Shown in pieces: positions 27,142 through 35,408 of a stretch of 64,000 nucleotides of DNA. The stretch covers positions 124,001 through 188,000 of the forward strand of contig NZ_PGFV01000002.1 in assembly GCF_021023135.1 (NCBI RefSeq). The letters run 5' to 3'. Below the pieces are notes generated by a model. The model was not told where the DNA came from, searched no databases, and worked only from the letters and a program-made list of their open reading frames with translations. Origin of the DNA: Brevibacterium sp. CCUG 69071 (GTDB lineage: Bacteria > Actinomycetota > Actinomycetes > Actinomycetales > Brevibacteriaceae). A program made the translations under genes and the position numbers. Numbering within the stretch: the first letter of the stretch is position 1; each line of letters starts with the position of its first letter.

Positions 27142-28002
27142 ATGGCGAAGAACAGCTCCGGAGACGATAGGCGCCAGAAGGCGCGCGAGAACGCCCGCCA
27201 GATCGCAGCGAATCAGGAGAAGAAGGAGAAGACCGCCAAGACCATCCTGTACGCGGGAATTGCGGTCGTCATCGTCGTGGTCGCCGCTGTCGTCGGTGTT
27301 CTCATCTTCCAGCAGAGCAAGCCCGGGGTGACTCCTGCGAACTACGTCGCCGGCGGAATCTCACTGGCCAAGGACGGGGCTCCCGTGCAGCCCAAGGAGA
27401 TGCCAGAGGGCGAGGAGTCCGATCTGCCCGCGCCCACCGAGGCCGGAGCGCAGGAGAATGCGGCCACCGTGACCGTCTACCTCGACTTCCAGTGCCCGGG
27501 ATGCAAGGCCTTCGAGGAGGCGAACACCCCGACGCTGCAGAAGCTCGCCGACGAGGGTTCGGTCGTCCTCGAGTACAAGCCGGTCGCGATCCTCGACCGG
27601 ATGTCCGGCGGCAACGAGTACTCGTCCCGTTCGGCGAATCTCGCCGCCTGCGTCATCGACACCCAGCCGGAGCTCGTCGAAGACTTCTTCGCCGCCATGT
27701 ACGCCCAGCAGCCCGAAGAGGGCAGCGAGGGCCGCAGCGACGAAGAGCTGCTCAAGGTCGCCCAGGACGCCGGGGTCGACACCTCGAAGAAGCTCAACTC
27801 CGATCCCGAGCAGACCGTCGAATCCTGCGTGAAGAACCAGACCTTCTCGAAGTACGTCGAGGACACGACGCAGGACGCGCTCGACTCGGGCGTCGAGGCC
27901 ACCCCGTGGGTCCTCATCAACGGTGAGCACACCGAGCAGACGAGCGATCCGCAGGCCCTGGCCACCGAGATCCTCAAGGCCACCGGAGAGTTCAAGGGCT
28001 GA
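27142..28002 (+). CDS. Membrane-anchored DsbA-family thiol:disulfide oxidoreductase
   Basis: 286 aa. A basic N-terminus with Lys/Gln/Glu residues (cytosolic) precedes one membrane helix (about 34-56). The thioredoxin-fold domain faces outward: VTVYLDFQCPGCKAFEEAN has active-site Cys118-Pro-Gly-Cys121, and the cis-Pro region is TPWVLING. An alpha-helical insertion lies between (VEDFFAAMYAQQPEEG). The pattern is DsbA-type of actinobacteria, which make or isomerise disulfides in secreted proteins. ATG with GAGGAA upstream; TACAGT at about 27055 is a likely -10 box. Confidence 0.9.
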   Translation: MAKNSSGDDRRQKARENARQIAANQEKKEKTAKTILYAGIAVVIVVVAAVVGVLIFQQSKPGVTPANYVAGGISLAKDGAPVQPKEMPEGEESDLPAPTEAGAQENAATVTVYLDFQCPGCKAFEEANTPTLQKLADEGSVVLEYKPVAILDRMSGGNEYSSRSANLAACVIDTQPELVEDFFAAMYAQQPEEGSEGRSDEELLKVAQDAGVDTSKKLNSDPEQTVESCVKNQTFSKYVEDTTQDALDSGVEATPWVLINGEHTEQTSDPQALATEILKATGEFKG

Positions 28003-28076
28003 GGCCCTCGCGGGTGACGCCGTGACCGGTCCGCGCTCGCCGAGGCGGGTGTGGGCCGGTCTTCTCGCGTCCTGAT

Positions 28077-28118
28077 GGTTTTGTGGTCGCCGAGGTGGGT
28101 TTTGTGGCCGCTGAGGTG
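28077..28118. repeat. 21-bp direct repeat, 2 copies
   Basis: Units at 28077-28097 and 28098-28118 (GGTTTTGTGG then CGCCGAGGTG or CGCTGAGGTG) differ at 2 bases. Lies between the dsbA-like gene and the tRNA; contains the recurring GCCGAGG motif. Confidence 0.75.
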
Positions 28119-28165
28119 AATGGACTACTATCGTGTAGGCGCAGACGGCTTCGATCTGCCGCCGC

Positions 28166-28238
28166 GCCTCCTTAGCTCAGTTGGTAGAGCACCGCTCTTG
28201 TAAAGCGAAGGTCGTCAGTTCGAGTCTGACAGGGGGCT
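28166..28238 (+). tRNA. tRNA-Thr, anticodon TGT
   Basis: 73 nt. Acceptor stem GCCTCCT pairs with AGGGGGC, the D arm is GCTC-AGTTGGTAGA-GC, the anticodon loop is CTTGTAA with anticodon TGT, and the T arm is GTCAG-TTCGAGT-CTGAC. The discriminator is T and CCA is not encoded. Pair 27-43 is a C-A mismatch. A likely -10 box (TACTAT) is at about 28126. Confidence 0.93.
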
Positions 28239-28246
28239 CCCTCACT

Positions 28247-28289
28247 CCACACCCCACCCACCGCAGTCGTCTGCGGACGTGGGGTGTGG
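28247..28289 (+). terminator. Terminator after tRNA-Thr
   Basis: CCACACCCCAC (28247-28257) pairs with GTGGGGTGTGG (28279-28289); a nested CCGCAG/CTGCGG stem lies inside. The rest of the gap to 28528 holds no gene; small inverted repeats such as CACTGGTTGAAACCGGTG near 28340 are unexplained. Confidence 0.7.
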
Positions 28290-28528
28290 TGCGTTCAGAC
28301 CGGCAGGATCTGCTGAATGCACTTTTCAGTTCACAGAACACTGGTTGAAACCGGTGCTCGCTGACTCAAAGGGTGCAATGCACCGCGCCTGTTCCAGATC
28401 TGCAACCCCATGTGCTCTATCGATCACCAGATGCCGGTGCCGTCGTCGGTAATGTCTCTCCCTGTCAGGGCCGATGAGTCGACATTCACTCGACTCAGGA
28501 AGTGCCCACCATTGTGAAAGGGAAACCG

Positions 28529-29242
28529 ATGAACCGCACCGGACGCCACACAGCCCGAGTTCTCACGCAGACGTCTGCCTTGGCCATTGCCGCCGTCCTG
28601 GCACTGTCAGCCTGCGGCGGCAGCGGCGAGGACGCACCTCGCGAAGACACACAGAGTGAGGCCGCGCCCAGCGAAGACCAGAATCAGGGCTTCTCGGCAG
28701 AGGAGAACACCGAAGAGACCGAAGCACCGGACAGCACCGACACCACCGGGGGCGGCGAGACCACCGACACTACCGACGCCGGCGCCAGAGCAGCCGAAGG
28801 CACCGAGGTGAAGGTCGGCACCGAGTTCACCGATGAGGAGACCGGAGACGTCATCACCATCGTCTCGGCGGTGCGCCACAACCCCACCGAGTACTACGAA
28901 GCCACCGACGATCCCGATGGTGAAATGGTCTACCTCGAGGTGAAGGTCGAGCCCGGCAAGACCTATGGCGGCACTGTCAGCGCCGCGGACTTCTACCTCG
29001 ACAGCGCCGGATCGGAAGCCAACTACGCGTCGACGGCGAAGGATGAGGTCGAAGCAGCCGGCTATGAGTACTTCGACTTCGCCTCACGCCGCGATGGTCG
29101 GACCACGGGCTACATTCCGATCTACCTGGGCAAGACAGCGGACTCGATCAAGGGGTCCTACGTCCGTCCCGAGGCGAAGGTGATCGGGGAGGACAAGAAG
29201 GTTCCGGAATTCGAGGCGGAGTTCGAGATCCCCGCCGCCTGA
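28529..29242 (+). CDS. DUF4352-type secreted lipoprotein
   Basis: 237 aa from the ATG at 28529, with GAAAGGG upstream. Signal peptide with a basic start (MNRTGRHTAR) and lipobox L-S-A-C29 followed by GGSGED. Residues about 35-95 are an acidic Thr/Glu/Asp-rich linker with TDTTGGGETTDTTDAG. The C-terminal domain (EVKVGTEFTDEETGDVITIV, MVYLEVKVEPGKTYGGTVS, GRTTGYIPIYLGKTADSIKG) has the Ig-like DUF4352 pattern. Such proteins are anchored outside the membrane; the role is unknown. Confidence 0.8.
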   Translation: MNRTGRHTARVLTQTSALAIAAVLALSACGGSGEDAPREDTQSEAAPSEDQNQGFSAEENTEETEAPDSTDTTGGGETTDTTDAGARAAEGTEVKVGTEFTDEETGDVITIVSAVRHNPTEYYEATDDPDGEMVYLEVKVEPGKTYGGTVSAADFYLDSAGSEANYASTAKDEVEAAGYEYFDFASRRDGRTTGYIPIYLGKTADSIKGSYVRPEAKVIGEDKKVPEFEAEFEIPAA

Positions 29243-29250
29243 TCGCTCGG

Positions 29251-29280
29251 CATCCCGGCTGAGAGCATCGCGGCTGAGAC
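29251..29280. repeat. 15-bp direct repeat, 2 copies, just after the DUF4352 gene
   Basis: CATCCCGGCTGAGAG and CATCGCGGCTGAGAC, adjacent. Lies directly before the terminator. Confidence 0.6.
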
Positions 29281-29320
29281 AGACCCCGTGCTCTGTGCAA
29301 GCGTGCAGGACGCGGGGTCT
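29281..29320. terminator. Bidirectional terminator between DUF4352 and AarF genes
   Basis: AGACCCCG... (29281-29298) pairs with ...CGGGGTCT (29303-29320) over 18 positions with wobbles and one mismatch, loop AAGC. Confidence 0.7.
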
Positions 29321-29367
29321 CGCGGGTGGCCCGCTGCCCGTCGAAGCGGGGTTTCGGAGACGGTCCG

Positions 29368-30981
29368 CTACCCGTCGACGCCGCGTCTGAACACGAGCAT
29401 GAGCGCCCGCATGCTCAGCACGAATCCGCCGAAGAGGAGGACGAAGCCGAAGAAGGCGTAGAGGTGGATCCCCTCCGTGAGCAGCGGTCCCTCCTCGCTC
29501 GTGATGAGCATGATGGCGCCGACCACGGCCGCCCCGGCGAGGACCGCGACGATGAGCTGCTGGAACAGGCTGGTGAGGAACCGTCGATCCGAAGGATTCG
29601 CCAACACCCGCATGTTCATCGAGAACCAACCCTGCTCGAGGTCCTCGGTGATCTTGTTGATCCGCCGAGGCATCCGGTCGATCATCGGCAGCAGCTGCAG
29701 AGCCCGGCGTTGGAGCTCATCGGTGATCTTCGTGTGCTTGAGCTTGCTGCGCATGAGGCGCTTGCCCTCCGTGCGCGAGACCGCGACCACGTCAAAGTTC
29801 GGATCGATGACGAGGAGTGCTCCCTCGACCGAGGCCATGGCGCGGAACGCCGAACTGATCGGAGCCGGCACGGAGAACCTGTGCGCCAGCACGAGGGTGA
29901 AGAGGTCGTCGAAGAGCTTCTGCCCATTGTGAGCGCCCGCGCTGCCCCCGTACCGGGTGAGCAGCTCGCCGACTGCACGTTCGACCCCACGATCGTCGAG
30001 GTCCTCGGGCCGCCCGAGCAGTTCGATGAGCGCATCGGTGGCACCGGCACTGTCATTCTGGTCGATCGAATACAGCATGAGGCCGAGTGCGGTCTGCGTC
30101 GCGGGATCGAGCCTGCCGACGGCACCGAAGTCGAGGAGGCCCAGGGAGCCGTCGGGCATGATGAAGATGTTGCCCGCATGCAGATCGGCGTGGAAGATGC
30201 CATCGCCGATGATCTGTTCGAGTGTCGCTCCGAGAAGTGTTGTGGCCAGATGCGAGCGTTCCTCGGCGGACAGTTCGCGGAGGATCGACCCCGCTGCGGA
30301 CACGGGCCGGCCGGGCAGCTTGTCCATGATGAGGAGTCGCTCGCCCGAGAGCTCCGGATAGCCGTGTGGGACGGTGACCGCGAACTTCCCTGAGCGCTGC
30401 AGCGATGCCTCGATGCTACGCATATTGTCGAGTTCGATGCGGTAGTCGAGCTCCTCCTCGAGGGAGTCGGCGAATCCTTTGGCCAGGTTCTCGATGCCCA
30501 GATCCTTGCCCCACACGGTGGTCCGGTTCAGCCATCTCGCCAGGCGCAGGATGATGTCGAGGTCCTGACTGACCTGGTGGAGGGCCTTCGGTCGTTGGAC
30601 CTTGACGATGACTTCCGTCCCGTCGAGCAGGGTGGCCTCGTGGACCTGGGCCACCGAGGCGGCCGCCAGCGGCGTGGACTCGATGCGTGAGAAGACCGTC
30701 GAGATCGGTGCACCGATTCGGTCTTCGATGGCCGGTTCGATGACCGACCAGGGCTCGGGGGTGACCTGCGTCTGCAGGGTCTCGAGTTCGCGAACATAGG
30801 CCGGTGGGAGGATGTCGCGCCGGGTCGAGAGCATCTGACCGAGCTTGACGAAGGTCACCCCCGCCTCGGCGAGGGATTCCTTGAGTGCACGGGCGGTCTT
30901 GGACTCCCGGCCGGGCGAACCTGTCCTGCCGAAGCCGCGCAGCTGGGACCCGAGGCCATGACGGACCGCGATCGACACCAC
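29368..30981 (-). CDS. AarF/UbiB (ABC1) kinase-like protein, catalytic part of a gene split by an in-frame TGA
   Basis: 537 aa from GTG 30981. ABC1-family motifs: V-K-L-G-Q-M-L-S-T-R (the KxGQ motif), TPLAAASVAQVHEA (A-rich nucleotide loop), EVIVKVQRP (Lys), FHADLHAGNIFI (catalytic loop) and LGLLDFGAVG (DFG). Two membrane helices end the protein (FLTSLFQQLIVAVLAGAAVVGAIML, GIHLYAFFGFVLLFGGFVLSM). UbiB relatives act in quinone or lipid homeostasis at the membrane. The frame continues upstream without shift through KARRRRGRRYAQ to a TGA at 31018-31020, beyond which the same frame encodes membrane helices. No ribosome site precedes the GTG. Confidence 0.85.
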   Translation of the reverse strand: MVSIAVRHGLGSQLRGFGRTGSPGRESKTARALKESLAEAGVTFVKLGQMLSTRRDILPPAYVRELETLQTQVTPEPWSVIEPAIEDRIGAPISTVFSRIESTPLAAASVAQVHEATLLDGTEVIVKVQRPKALHQVSQDLDIILRLARWLNRTTVWGKDLGIENLAKGFADSLEEELDYRIELDNMRSIEASLQRSGKFAVTVPHGYPELSGERLLIMDKLPGRPVSAAGSILRELSAEERSHLATTLLGATLEQIIGDGIFHADLHAGNIFIMPDGSLGLLDFGAVGRLDPATQTALGLMLYSIDQNDSAGATDALIELLGRPEDLDDRGVERAVGELLTRYGGSAGAHNGQKLFDDLFTLVLAHRFSVPAPISSAFRAMASVEGALLVIDPNFDVVAVSRTEGKRLMRSKLKHTKITDELQRRALQLLPMIDRMPRRINKITEDLEQGWFSMNMRVLANPSDRRFLTSLFQQLIVAVLAGAAVVGAIMLITSEEGPLLTEGIHLYAFFGFVLLFGGFVLSMRALMLVFRRGVDG

Positions 30982-31017
30982 CTGGGCGTAGCGTCGCCCG
31001 CGCCGCCGCCGGGCCTT

Positions 31018-31020
31018 TCA
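31018..31020 (-). other. In-frame TGA interrupting the AarF-type reading frame
   Basis: Reading the minus strand: CTC CTC TTC GGG TGA AAG GCC CGG. A single C-to-T change (CGA to TGA) or TGG to TGA would explain it. Both flanks are in the same frame and match one protein architecture. Confidence 0.8.
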
Positions 31021-31383
31021 CCCGAAGAGGAGCGACTGCGGGCCGGGCAGGCTGCCGGTCGGGAACGCGGCCTCGATCATGACCAGCACACCCACACCGA
31101 GGGCGAAGATTAACCCGGTGGCCAACAGCAGGAGCATGAGAGCGACCCCGGGAGCCACGTCGAGACCGCCGACGTTCTGCCCGGTGCCGGCGCGAAAGAG
31201 GTATTGGACGGTCACGGCCATGACACCGCTCATCACGAGCCCCACCGCGATCGTCCGCGGCCACCCTGTGGGCACTCCGAGCACACGTCGGACCACAGTC
31301 GCGGCCAGCCATGACTGGATCAGCAGGAAGATGAGAGCGGCAATCGTCAGCAACGTGTACCCGCCGAAATCAAGGGCGGCCAT
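31018..31383 (-). CDS. N-terminal membrane part of the AarF-type gene, ended by TGA
   Basis: 121 aa with about four helices (LLTIAALIFLLIQSWLAATVV, TIAVGLVMSGVMAVTVQYLF, GVALMLLLLATGLIFALGVGVLV), ending ALFPTGSLPGPQSLLFG-like sequence (AAFPTGSLPGPQSLLFG). As I recall the family, full-length actinobacterial AarF-like proteins begin with such a membrane region, then PTGSLPxP, then a basic helix RRxRRYxQ and the kinase domain. Here the TGA separates SLLFG from KARRRRGRRYAQ in one unbroken frame. ATG at 31383 with AGGTGAG upstream. It could be translated alone, or the gene could be a pseudogene. Confidence 0.75.
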   Translation of the reverse strand: MAALDFGGYTLLTIAALIFLLIQSWLAATVVRRVLGVPTGWPRTIAVGLVMSGVMAVTVQYLFRAGTGQNVGGLDVAPGVALMLLLLATGLIFALGVGVLVMIEAAFPTGSLPGPQSLLFG

Positions 31384-31471
31384 CAGCGTCTCACCTGCAT
31401 GGAAGAACTCCCGGACGTCGACGAAAGGGTCACCACCAGCCTAAGCCGTATCGGTCGACTTGGGCGGAGAC

Positions 31472-31519
31472 GGATCTGCGTGCTCGCGGATCTGCGTGCT
31501 CGCGAATCTGCGTGCTCGC
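31472..31519. repeat. 16-bp tandem repeat, 3 copies
   Basis: GGATCTGCGTGCTCGC twice, then GAATCTGCGTGCTCGC. Lies between the split AarF-type gene and the MFS gene, 20 nt past the MFS stop. Confidence 0.85.
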
Positions 31520-31539
31520 GAGACCGTGGAGTCCGGCAA

Positions 31540-32763
31540 TCAGTCGCGCTGCCTCCGCCGGCGGCCCGGCAGTCCGATCCGAGGTGACCAGGCGAGGATC
31601 CAGACCGCGCCGAGGATGGCCCCGATGCCCGTGAACAGCACCCCGAAGCGCAGGGAGGCGACGGTGATCACCAGCGAGATGAGCGCCGGCCCGCCCAGCT
31701 TGCCGCCGTTGTTGAAGATCGCCCAGATGCCCAGAAATCGGGCGCGGCCGATCGCCGGCGACAAGTCCGCGCCGATCGTCATGTTCACCCCGGCGCCGAG
31801 GCCGTTGCCCACGGCCATGATGCCCGCGGCTACGATCATCCCGATCAGGCTCGGCAGCGCCACCATGACGATGAACCCGGAGCCGAAGATCGTCAGACAC
31901 GCAACCATGGTGGCGACCCGGCCGAGTCGGTCCTTGATGTAGGCGCCGAGGAACATGAAGACAAGTTCGAGAGCGGCGCCGAAGGCGATGAGCAGGGAGA
32001 TCGAGGACTCGTGCAACCCGATCTGGACACCCCACAGCTGGATCACGACGGGTTGGGCGGCACGGGCCACGGCCAGGGCGATGATGGAGATGCCGGCGAG
32101 GATCACAGCGCTCCACCGCACCTCGAGGCGGGGACGCCGGCCGGTCGTCGCCGTGGGTGAGGAGCTCTGCCGCTGCGCCCCCGAGCCCGGCATCTCAGGC
32201 AGCCGCCCGATCGGCAGGGCCATGACGATGACCGCGGCGATGGCGGCGAGACCGGCGAAGGCGAAGACCGACCAGATCGGGAGGACGAGCATGAGCCCGG
32301 CGCCGACGATGGGGCCCACGAGGTTGCCGACGCGCTGACTGCCGCCGAGTGCGGTCATCGCCTTCCCGAGGTCGTGCGGGGGCATGATCTCCGCGACCAC
32401 CGCCTGCCGAGCCAGGCTCCAGATGTCGTTGACCGGAGAGAACAGCATGAGGGCGACGGTGTAGACGACGAGCGAATAGGGAGAATCCCAGATCAGCGCC
32501 GCGATGATCGCGCCGAGGACGACGACAGCGGTGGCGGTCGCGGCGACCATGGCCCGGAAGTCGCCGAGGCGGTCGATGAGCATTCCCGCCGGCACCGTTG
32601 CGGCCAGCGACACGGCTCCCATGATCCCGACGATGGCGGCCGCGAACGAGGCGGTCGACCCCAGGGACAGTGCCCCGAGGACGAGGACCGGAAGGATCGC
32701 ACCCAACCCGACGGCGAAGAGCAGAGACGGCGCGAGAACGGGCCAGAGGATCGGTTTGAGCAC
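31540..32763 (-). CDS. MFS transporter
   Basis: 407 aa, 12 predicted helices in two halves. The first loop MLIDRLGDFRAMVAATA is the MFS motif A (G-x-x-x-D-R-x-G-R-x) in variant form; the second-half counterpart is GAYIKDRLGRVATMVACL. EIMPPHDLGKAMTALGGSQRVGNLVGP and IGADLSPAIGRARFLGIWAIFNNGGKLGGP are typical of drug/metabolite exporters. Substrate unknown. GTG start 6 nt after a -10 box; divergent from ltrA. Confidence 0.88.
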   Translation of the reverse strand: MLKPILWPVLAPSLLFAVGLGAILPVLVLGALSLGSTASFAAAIVGIMGAVSLAATVPAGMLIDRLGDFRAMVAATATAVVVLGAIIAALIWDSPYSLVVYTVALMLFSPVNDIWSLARQAVVAEIMPPHDLGKAMTALGGSQRVGNLVGPIVGAGLMLVLPIWSVFAFAGLAAIAAVIVMALPIGRLPEMPGSGAQRQSSSPTATTGRRPRLEVRWSAVILAGISIIALAVARAAQPVVIQLWGVQIGLHESSISLLIAFGAALELVFMFLGAYIKDRLGRVATMVACLTIFGSGFIVMVALPSLIGMIVAAGIMAVGNGLGAGVNMTIGADLSPAIGRARFLGIWAIFNNGGKLGGPALISLVITVASLRFGVLFTGIGAILGAVWILAWSPRIGLPGRRRRQRD

Positions 32764-32769
32764 CGATCC

Positions 32770-32812
32770 AGTCTAGGCGAACGGTGCACCGTCGGGTGCC
32801 CGGGCCTACACT
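32770..32812. promoter_or_regulatory. Divergent -10 boxes for the MFS (minus) and LtrA (plus) genes
   Basis: Minus: TAGACT at 32775-32770, 6 nt before the GTG at 32763, so leaderless. Plus: TACACT at 32807-32812 gives a predicted leader of about 45 nt for ltrA. The two promoters face away with about 30 bp between the boxes. Confidence 0.55.
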
Positions 32813-32863
32813 GGGTCGAGCCCGCACCGCAGCCGCCATTCCCACGTCACCGAGGTGAGCCCC

Positions 32864-34069
32864 ATGCCAACGCCGACCGGCGCCACCCCCTCCCGGTTCC
32901 GTCTGACCCCGATGCGCCCGCGCGACCCCGGTGAGTCCGGCCGCGCGGCGAGCACCCTCGAGCTCTTCTTCGATCTCGTCTTCGTCATCGCCGTCTCCAT
33001 CGCCTCGACGAACCTCCATGACACGGTCACGGCCGGCCACCTCGGCGAAGGTCTCGGCCATTACTTCATCGTGTTCTTCGGAATCTGGTGGGCGTGGATG
33101 AACTTCACGTGGTTCGCCACCTCCTTCGACACCGACGACTGGCTCTACCGGGTGCTCACGATCGTCCAGATGGGTGGGGTGCTCGTCCTCGCCGCCGGGA
33201 TCGGACCGGTCTTCGAACACGGAGACGAACACATCCTCGTCTACGGCTACGTGCTCATGCGCATCGTCATGATCGCCCAATGGCTGCGCGCCTCCCGGCA
33301 CGCGGGCAGCGCCAAACGGACGACGATCATCTACGCCTGCGGCATCGGCAGCGTCCAACTCCTGTGGCTGCTCTGGCTGCTCGTGCCCTCCGGGGCGCTG
33401 TCGATCGCCCTGATGGTCCTCCTCGTCCTCGCCGAGTTGGCCATCCCCGTCCTCGCGGAGCTGCGGGAGCAGACCCCCTGGCATCCGCACCACATCACCG
33501 AACGCTACGGCTGTTTCACGATCATCGTCCTCGGTGAGAGTCTGCTCGCCTCGGCCGATGCGATCTTCGAGGCATTCTCGGAGATCGAGGACATCGTTCC
33601 GCTGGTCTCCCTCGGAGTGCTCTGCCTCATCGTCACCGCCGCCATGTGGTGGATCTACTTCTGGCCGCCCCACCACCGGGCGATCGGCGGTGTGCGGGGA
33701 ACCCTCAAATACGGCTACGGGCACTACTTCATCTTCGGTGCCGCGGGTGCCTTCTCCGCCGGGGTCGGAGTCGAGGTCGATTCGCAGCTGGGCCACAGTG
33801 CGCTCGATCCGGTGCTCGCGACGTTCACGGTCTCGGTGCCGATCGCGATCTTCGTCCTCGGGGTGTGGCTGCTCGCCATCCGTCCGAACGCCGACGGGCT
33901 CGTCAACACGGTCATCCCGCTCTGCGCGGTGCTCGTCCTCCTCGACCCGATCATTCCCATCCCGACCTTCCTCACGACCGTGTTCATGATCATCATCGTC
34001 ATCACCCTCGTGCTCCGCGCACCCACCGGGAGCAGGGAAGACACCGTCACCGAGGTGGCCGAGGGGTAG
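32864..34069 (+). CDS. Low temperature requirement protein A (LtrA) family membrane protein
   Basis: 401 aa from the ATG at 32864, chosen because GAGGTGA lies 5 nt upstream; a GTG at 32855 is in frame too. The N-terminus has the LtrA signature TLELFFDLVFVIAVSIASTNL, then WWAWMNFTWFATSFDTDDWLYR and HHITERYGCFTIIVLGESLLA. About 11 helices follow. Named for a Listeria gene needed for growth in the cold; the molecular activity is unknown. Monocistronic. Confidence 0.9.
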   Translation: MPTPTGATPSRFRLTPMRPRDPGESGRAASTLELFFDLVFVIAVSIASTNLHDTVTAGHLGEGLGHYFIVFFGIWWAWMNFTWFATSFDTDDWLYRVLTIVQMGGVLVLAAGIGPVFEHGDEHILVYGYVLMRIVMIAQWLRASRHAGSAKRTTIIYACGIGSVQLLWLLWLLVPSGALSIALMVLLVLAELAIPVLAELREQTPWHPHHITERYGCFTIIVLGESLLASADAIFEAFSEIEDIVPLVSLGVLCLIVTAAMWWIYFWPPHHRAIGGVRGTLKYGYGHYFIFGAAGAFSAGVGVEVDSQLGHSALDPVLATFTVSVPIAIFVLGVWLLAIRPNADGLVNTVIPLCAVLVLLDPIIPIPTFLTTVFMIIIVITLVLRAPTGSREDTVTEVAEG

Positions 34070-34235
34070 CAGACGAAGACGATCGTCAGTGCGAGTGCGG
34101 TGCCCCTGCGAAGAGTCTGAGATCCCGGTCCTTCGCCTCGTCGAGGCGGGCTGTGGGAACGCTGCGCAGGACCAGGTAGTGACCGCAGTCGCCGACGGCC
34201 TATCGGAATCCGTGCGAAGGTGCGACCCTTGGACC

Positions 34236-35408
34236 ATGAGTGCTCATTTCGTGGTCCCGCCCTATCTGCTCGATGCGATCGCCGATCGTGGGGCCGAGAA
34301 GTTCCCACGTGCCGCCGTGGCCGCGCGCAGCTGCCGGATGTCCGATGCGCAGTGCCGGAACCTGCGGGCCGAAGGGCTGCGCTACACCCCGCCGGAGAAC
34401 CTGCGCGAGACCGCCGACCGCTCCGCCGACCGCTCCGCCGACCGCTCCGCCGACCGCTCCGCCGACCGCTCAGCCGTCGCGTCCGAGGCATCCGAGCCAT
34501 CTGAGGCGGCCCCCAACCGGCTCATCCACGATGCGCAGAACCGCGAAGTCCTGCCCGGCGTCCTCGTCCGCAGCGAGGGGGAGGAGCCCGTCGCCGACAG
34601 TTCCGTCAACGAGGCCTACGACGGCCTCGGCGCCTCCCACTCCCTCTTCTCCGAGGCCTTCGAACGCGATTCCCTCGACGGCAACGGCATGCCGCTCATC
34701 GCCAGCGTCCACTACGGCGTCGACTACGACAACGCCTTCTTCGACGGTCGCCTCATGGTCTTCGGCGACGGCGACGCCGAGGTCTTCACCGGCTTCACCG
34801 GGTCCGTCTCGATCATCGGCCACGAGCTCTCCCACGGGGTGATCAGCCACACCGCCGACCTTGAGTACTTCGGTCAGCCCGGGGCGCTCAACGAACACTG
34901 CGCCGACGTCTTCGGGGCGCTGACCGAGCAGTACGCGGCGGGGCAGAGCGCCGAGGACGCCAGCTGGCTCATCGGCTCCGGAATCTTCACCGCCGAGGTG
35001 ACCGGTGAGGCCCTGCGCTCGATGCTCGCTCCCGGCACTGCCTACGACGACGATGTCCTCGGCAAGGATCCGCAGCCGGCACACATGGACGACTACGTCA
35101 CCACCGACTCCGACAACGGCGGAGTCCACCTCAACTCGGGCATCCCCAACCGCGCCTTCGCGCTCGCGGCCACCAACCTCGGCGGTCCGGCCTGGGAGAC
35201 GGTCGGCCAGGTCTGGTACGCCGTGCTCACGGGGAGGACGATCACGAAGCAGACCGACTTCGCCGGCTTCGCTGCACTGACCGTCGCCGAGGCGGCCGCG
35301 CAATTCGGGTACGGATCCGACGTCCACGATGCGCTCGTCCAGAGCTGGGACGCGGTGGGCGTGACCACTGGGACCGCGGGGCGAGGCAATGTGGGGAGCA
35401 GCTGGTGA
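34236..35408 (+). CDS. Protealysin-like M4 metalloprotease
   Basis: 390 aa. No signal peptide. The N-terminus AHFVVPPYLLDAIADRGAEK matches the short protealysin-type propeptide (PPYLL motif), then a repeat-made Arg-Ser-Ala-Asp linker. The catalytic domain has zinc ligands H196-E197-L-S-H200 (GHELSHG) and E220 (NEHCADVFG), 24 residues apart as in thermolysin, and GGVHLNSGIPNRAFALA with the active-site His region. Protealysins are intracellular or unconventionally exported and self-process. The 3' end overlaps an emfourin-like gene by 4 bp, the known protease-inhibitor pairing. A frame open to 34089 has no family support upstream of 34236. Confidence 0.9.
   Translation: MSAHFVVPPYLLDAIADRGAEKFPRAAVAARSCRMSDAQCRNLRAEGLRYTPPENLRETADRSADRSADRSADRSADRSAVASEASEPSEAAPNRLIHDAQNREVLPGVLVRSEGEEPVADSSVNEAYDGLGASHSLFSEAFERDSLDGNGMPLIASVHYGVDYDNAFFDGRLMVFGDGDAEVFTGFTGSVSIIGHELSHGVISHTADLEYFGQPGALNEHCADVFGALTEQYAAGQSAEDASWLIGSGIFTAEVTGEALRSMLAPGTAYDDDVLGKDPQPAHMDDYVTTDSDNGGVHLNSGIPNRAFALAATNLGGPAWETVGQVWYAVLTGRTITKQTDFAGFAALTVAEAAAQFGYGSDVHDALVQSWDAVGVTTGTAGRGNVGSSW
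34416..34475. repeat. In-gene 12-bp tandem repeat, 5 copies
   Basis: GACCGCTCCGCC four times without change, then GACCGCTCAGCC. Encodes D-R-S-A repeats in the linker between propeptide and catalytic domain of the M4 protease. Perfect copies suggest recent expansion. Confidence 0.92.

Noticed and set aside
28247..28528. Small RNA or riboswitch downstream of tRNA-Thr
   Set aside because: Apart from the terminator only short inverted repeats are seen; nothing matches a known RNA class.
29368..31383. TGA as selenocysteine codon in the AarF-type gene
   Set aside because: No SECIS-like hairpin recognised after it and no Sec at this site in the family; a nonsense mutation is simpler.
34089..34235. 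Longer N-terminus of the M4 protease
   Set aside because: The protealysin propeptide begins right after 34236; upstream residues show no signal peptide or family match.
32195..34237. 680-aa open frame on the minus strand across ltrA
   Set aside because: Low-complexity Asp/Glu/His/Arg translation of the opposite strand of ltrA and part of the MFS gene.
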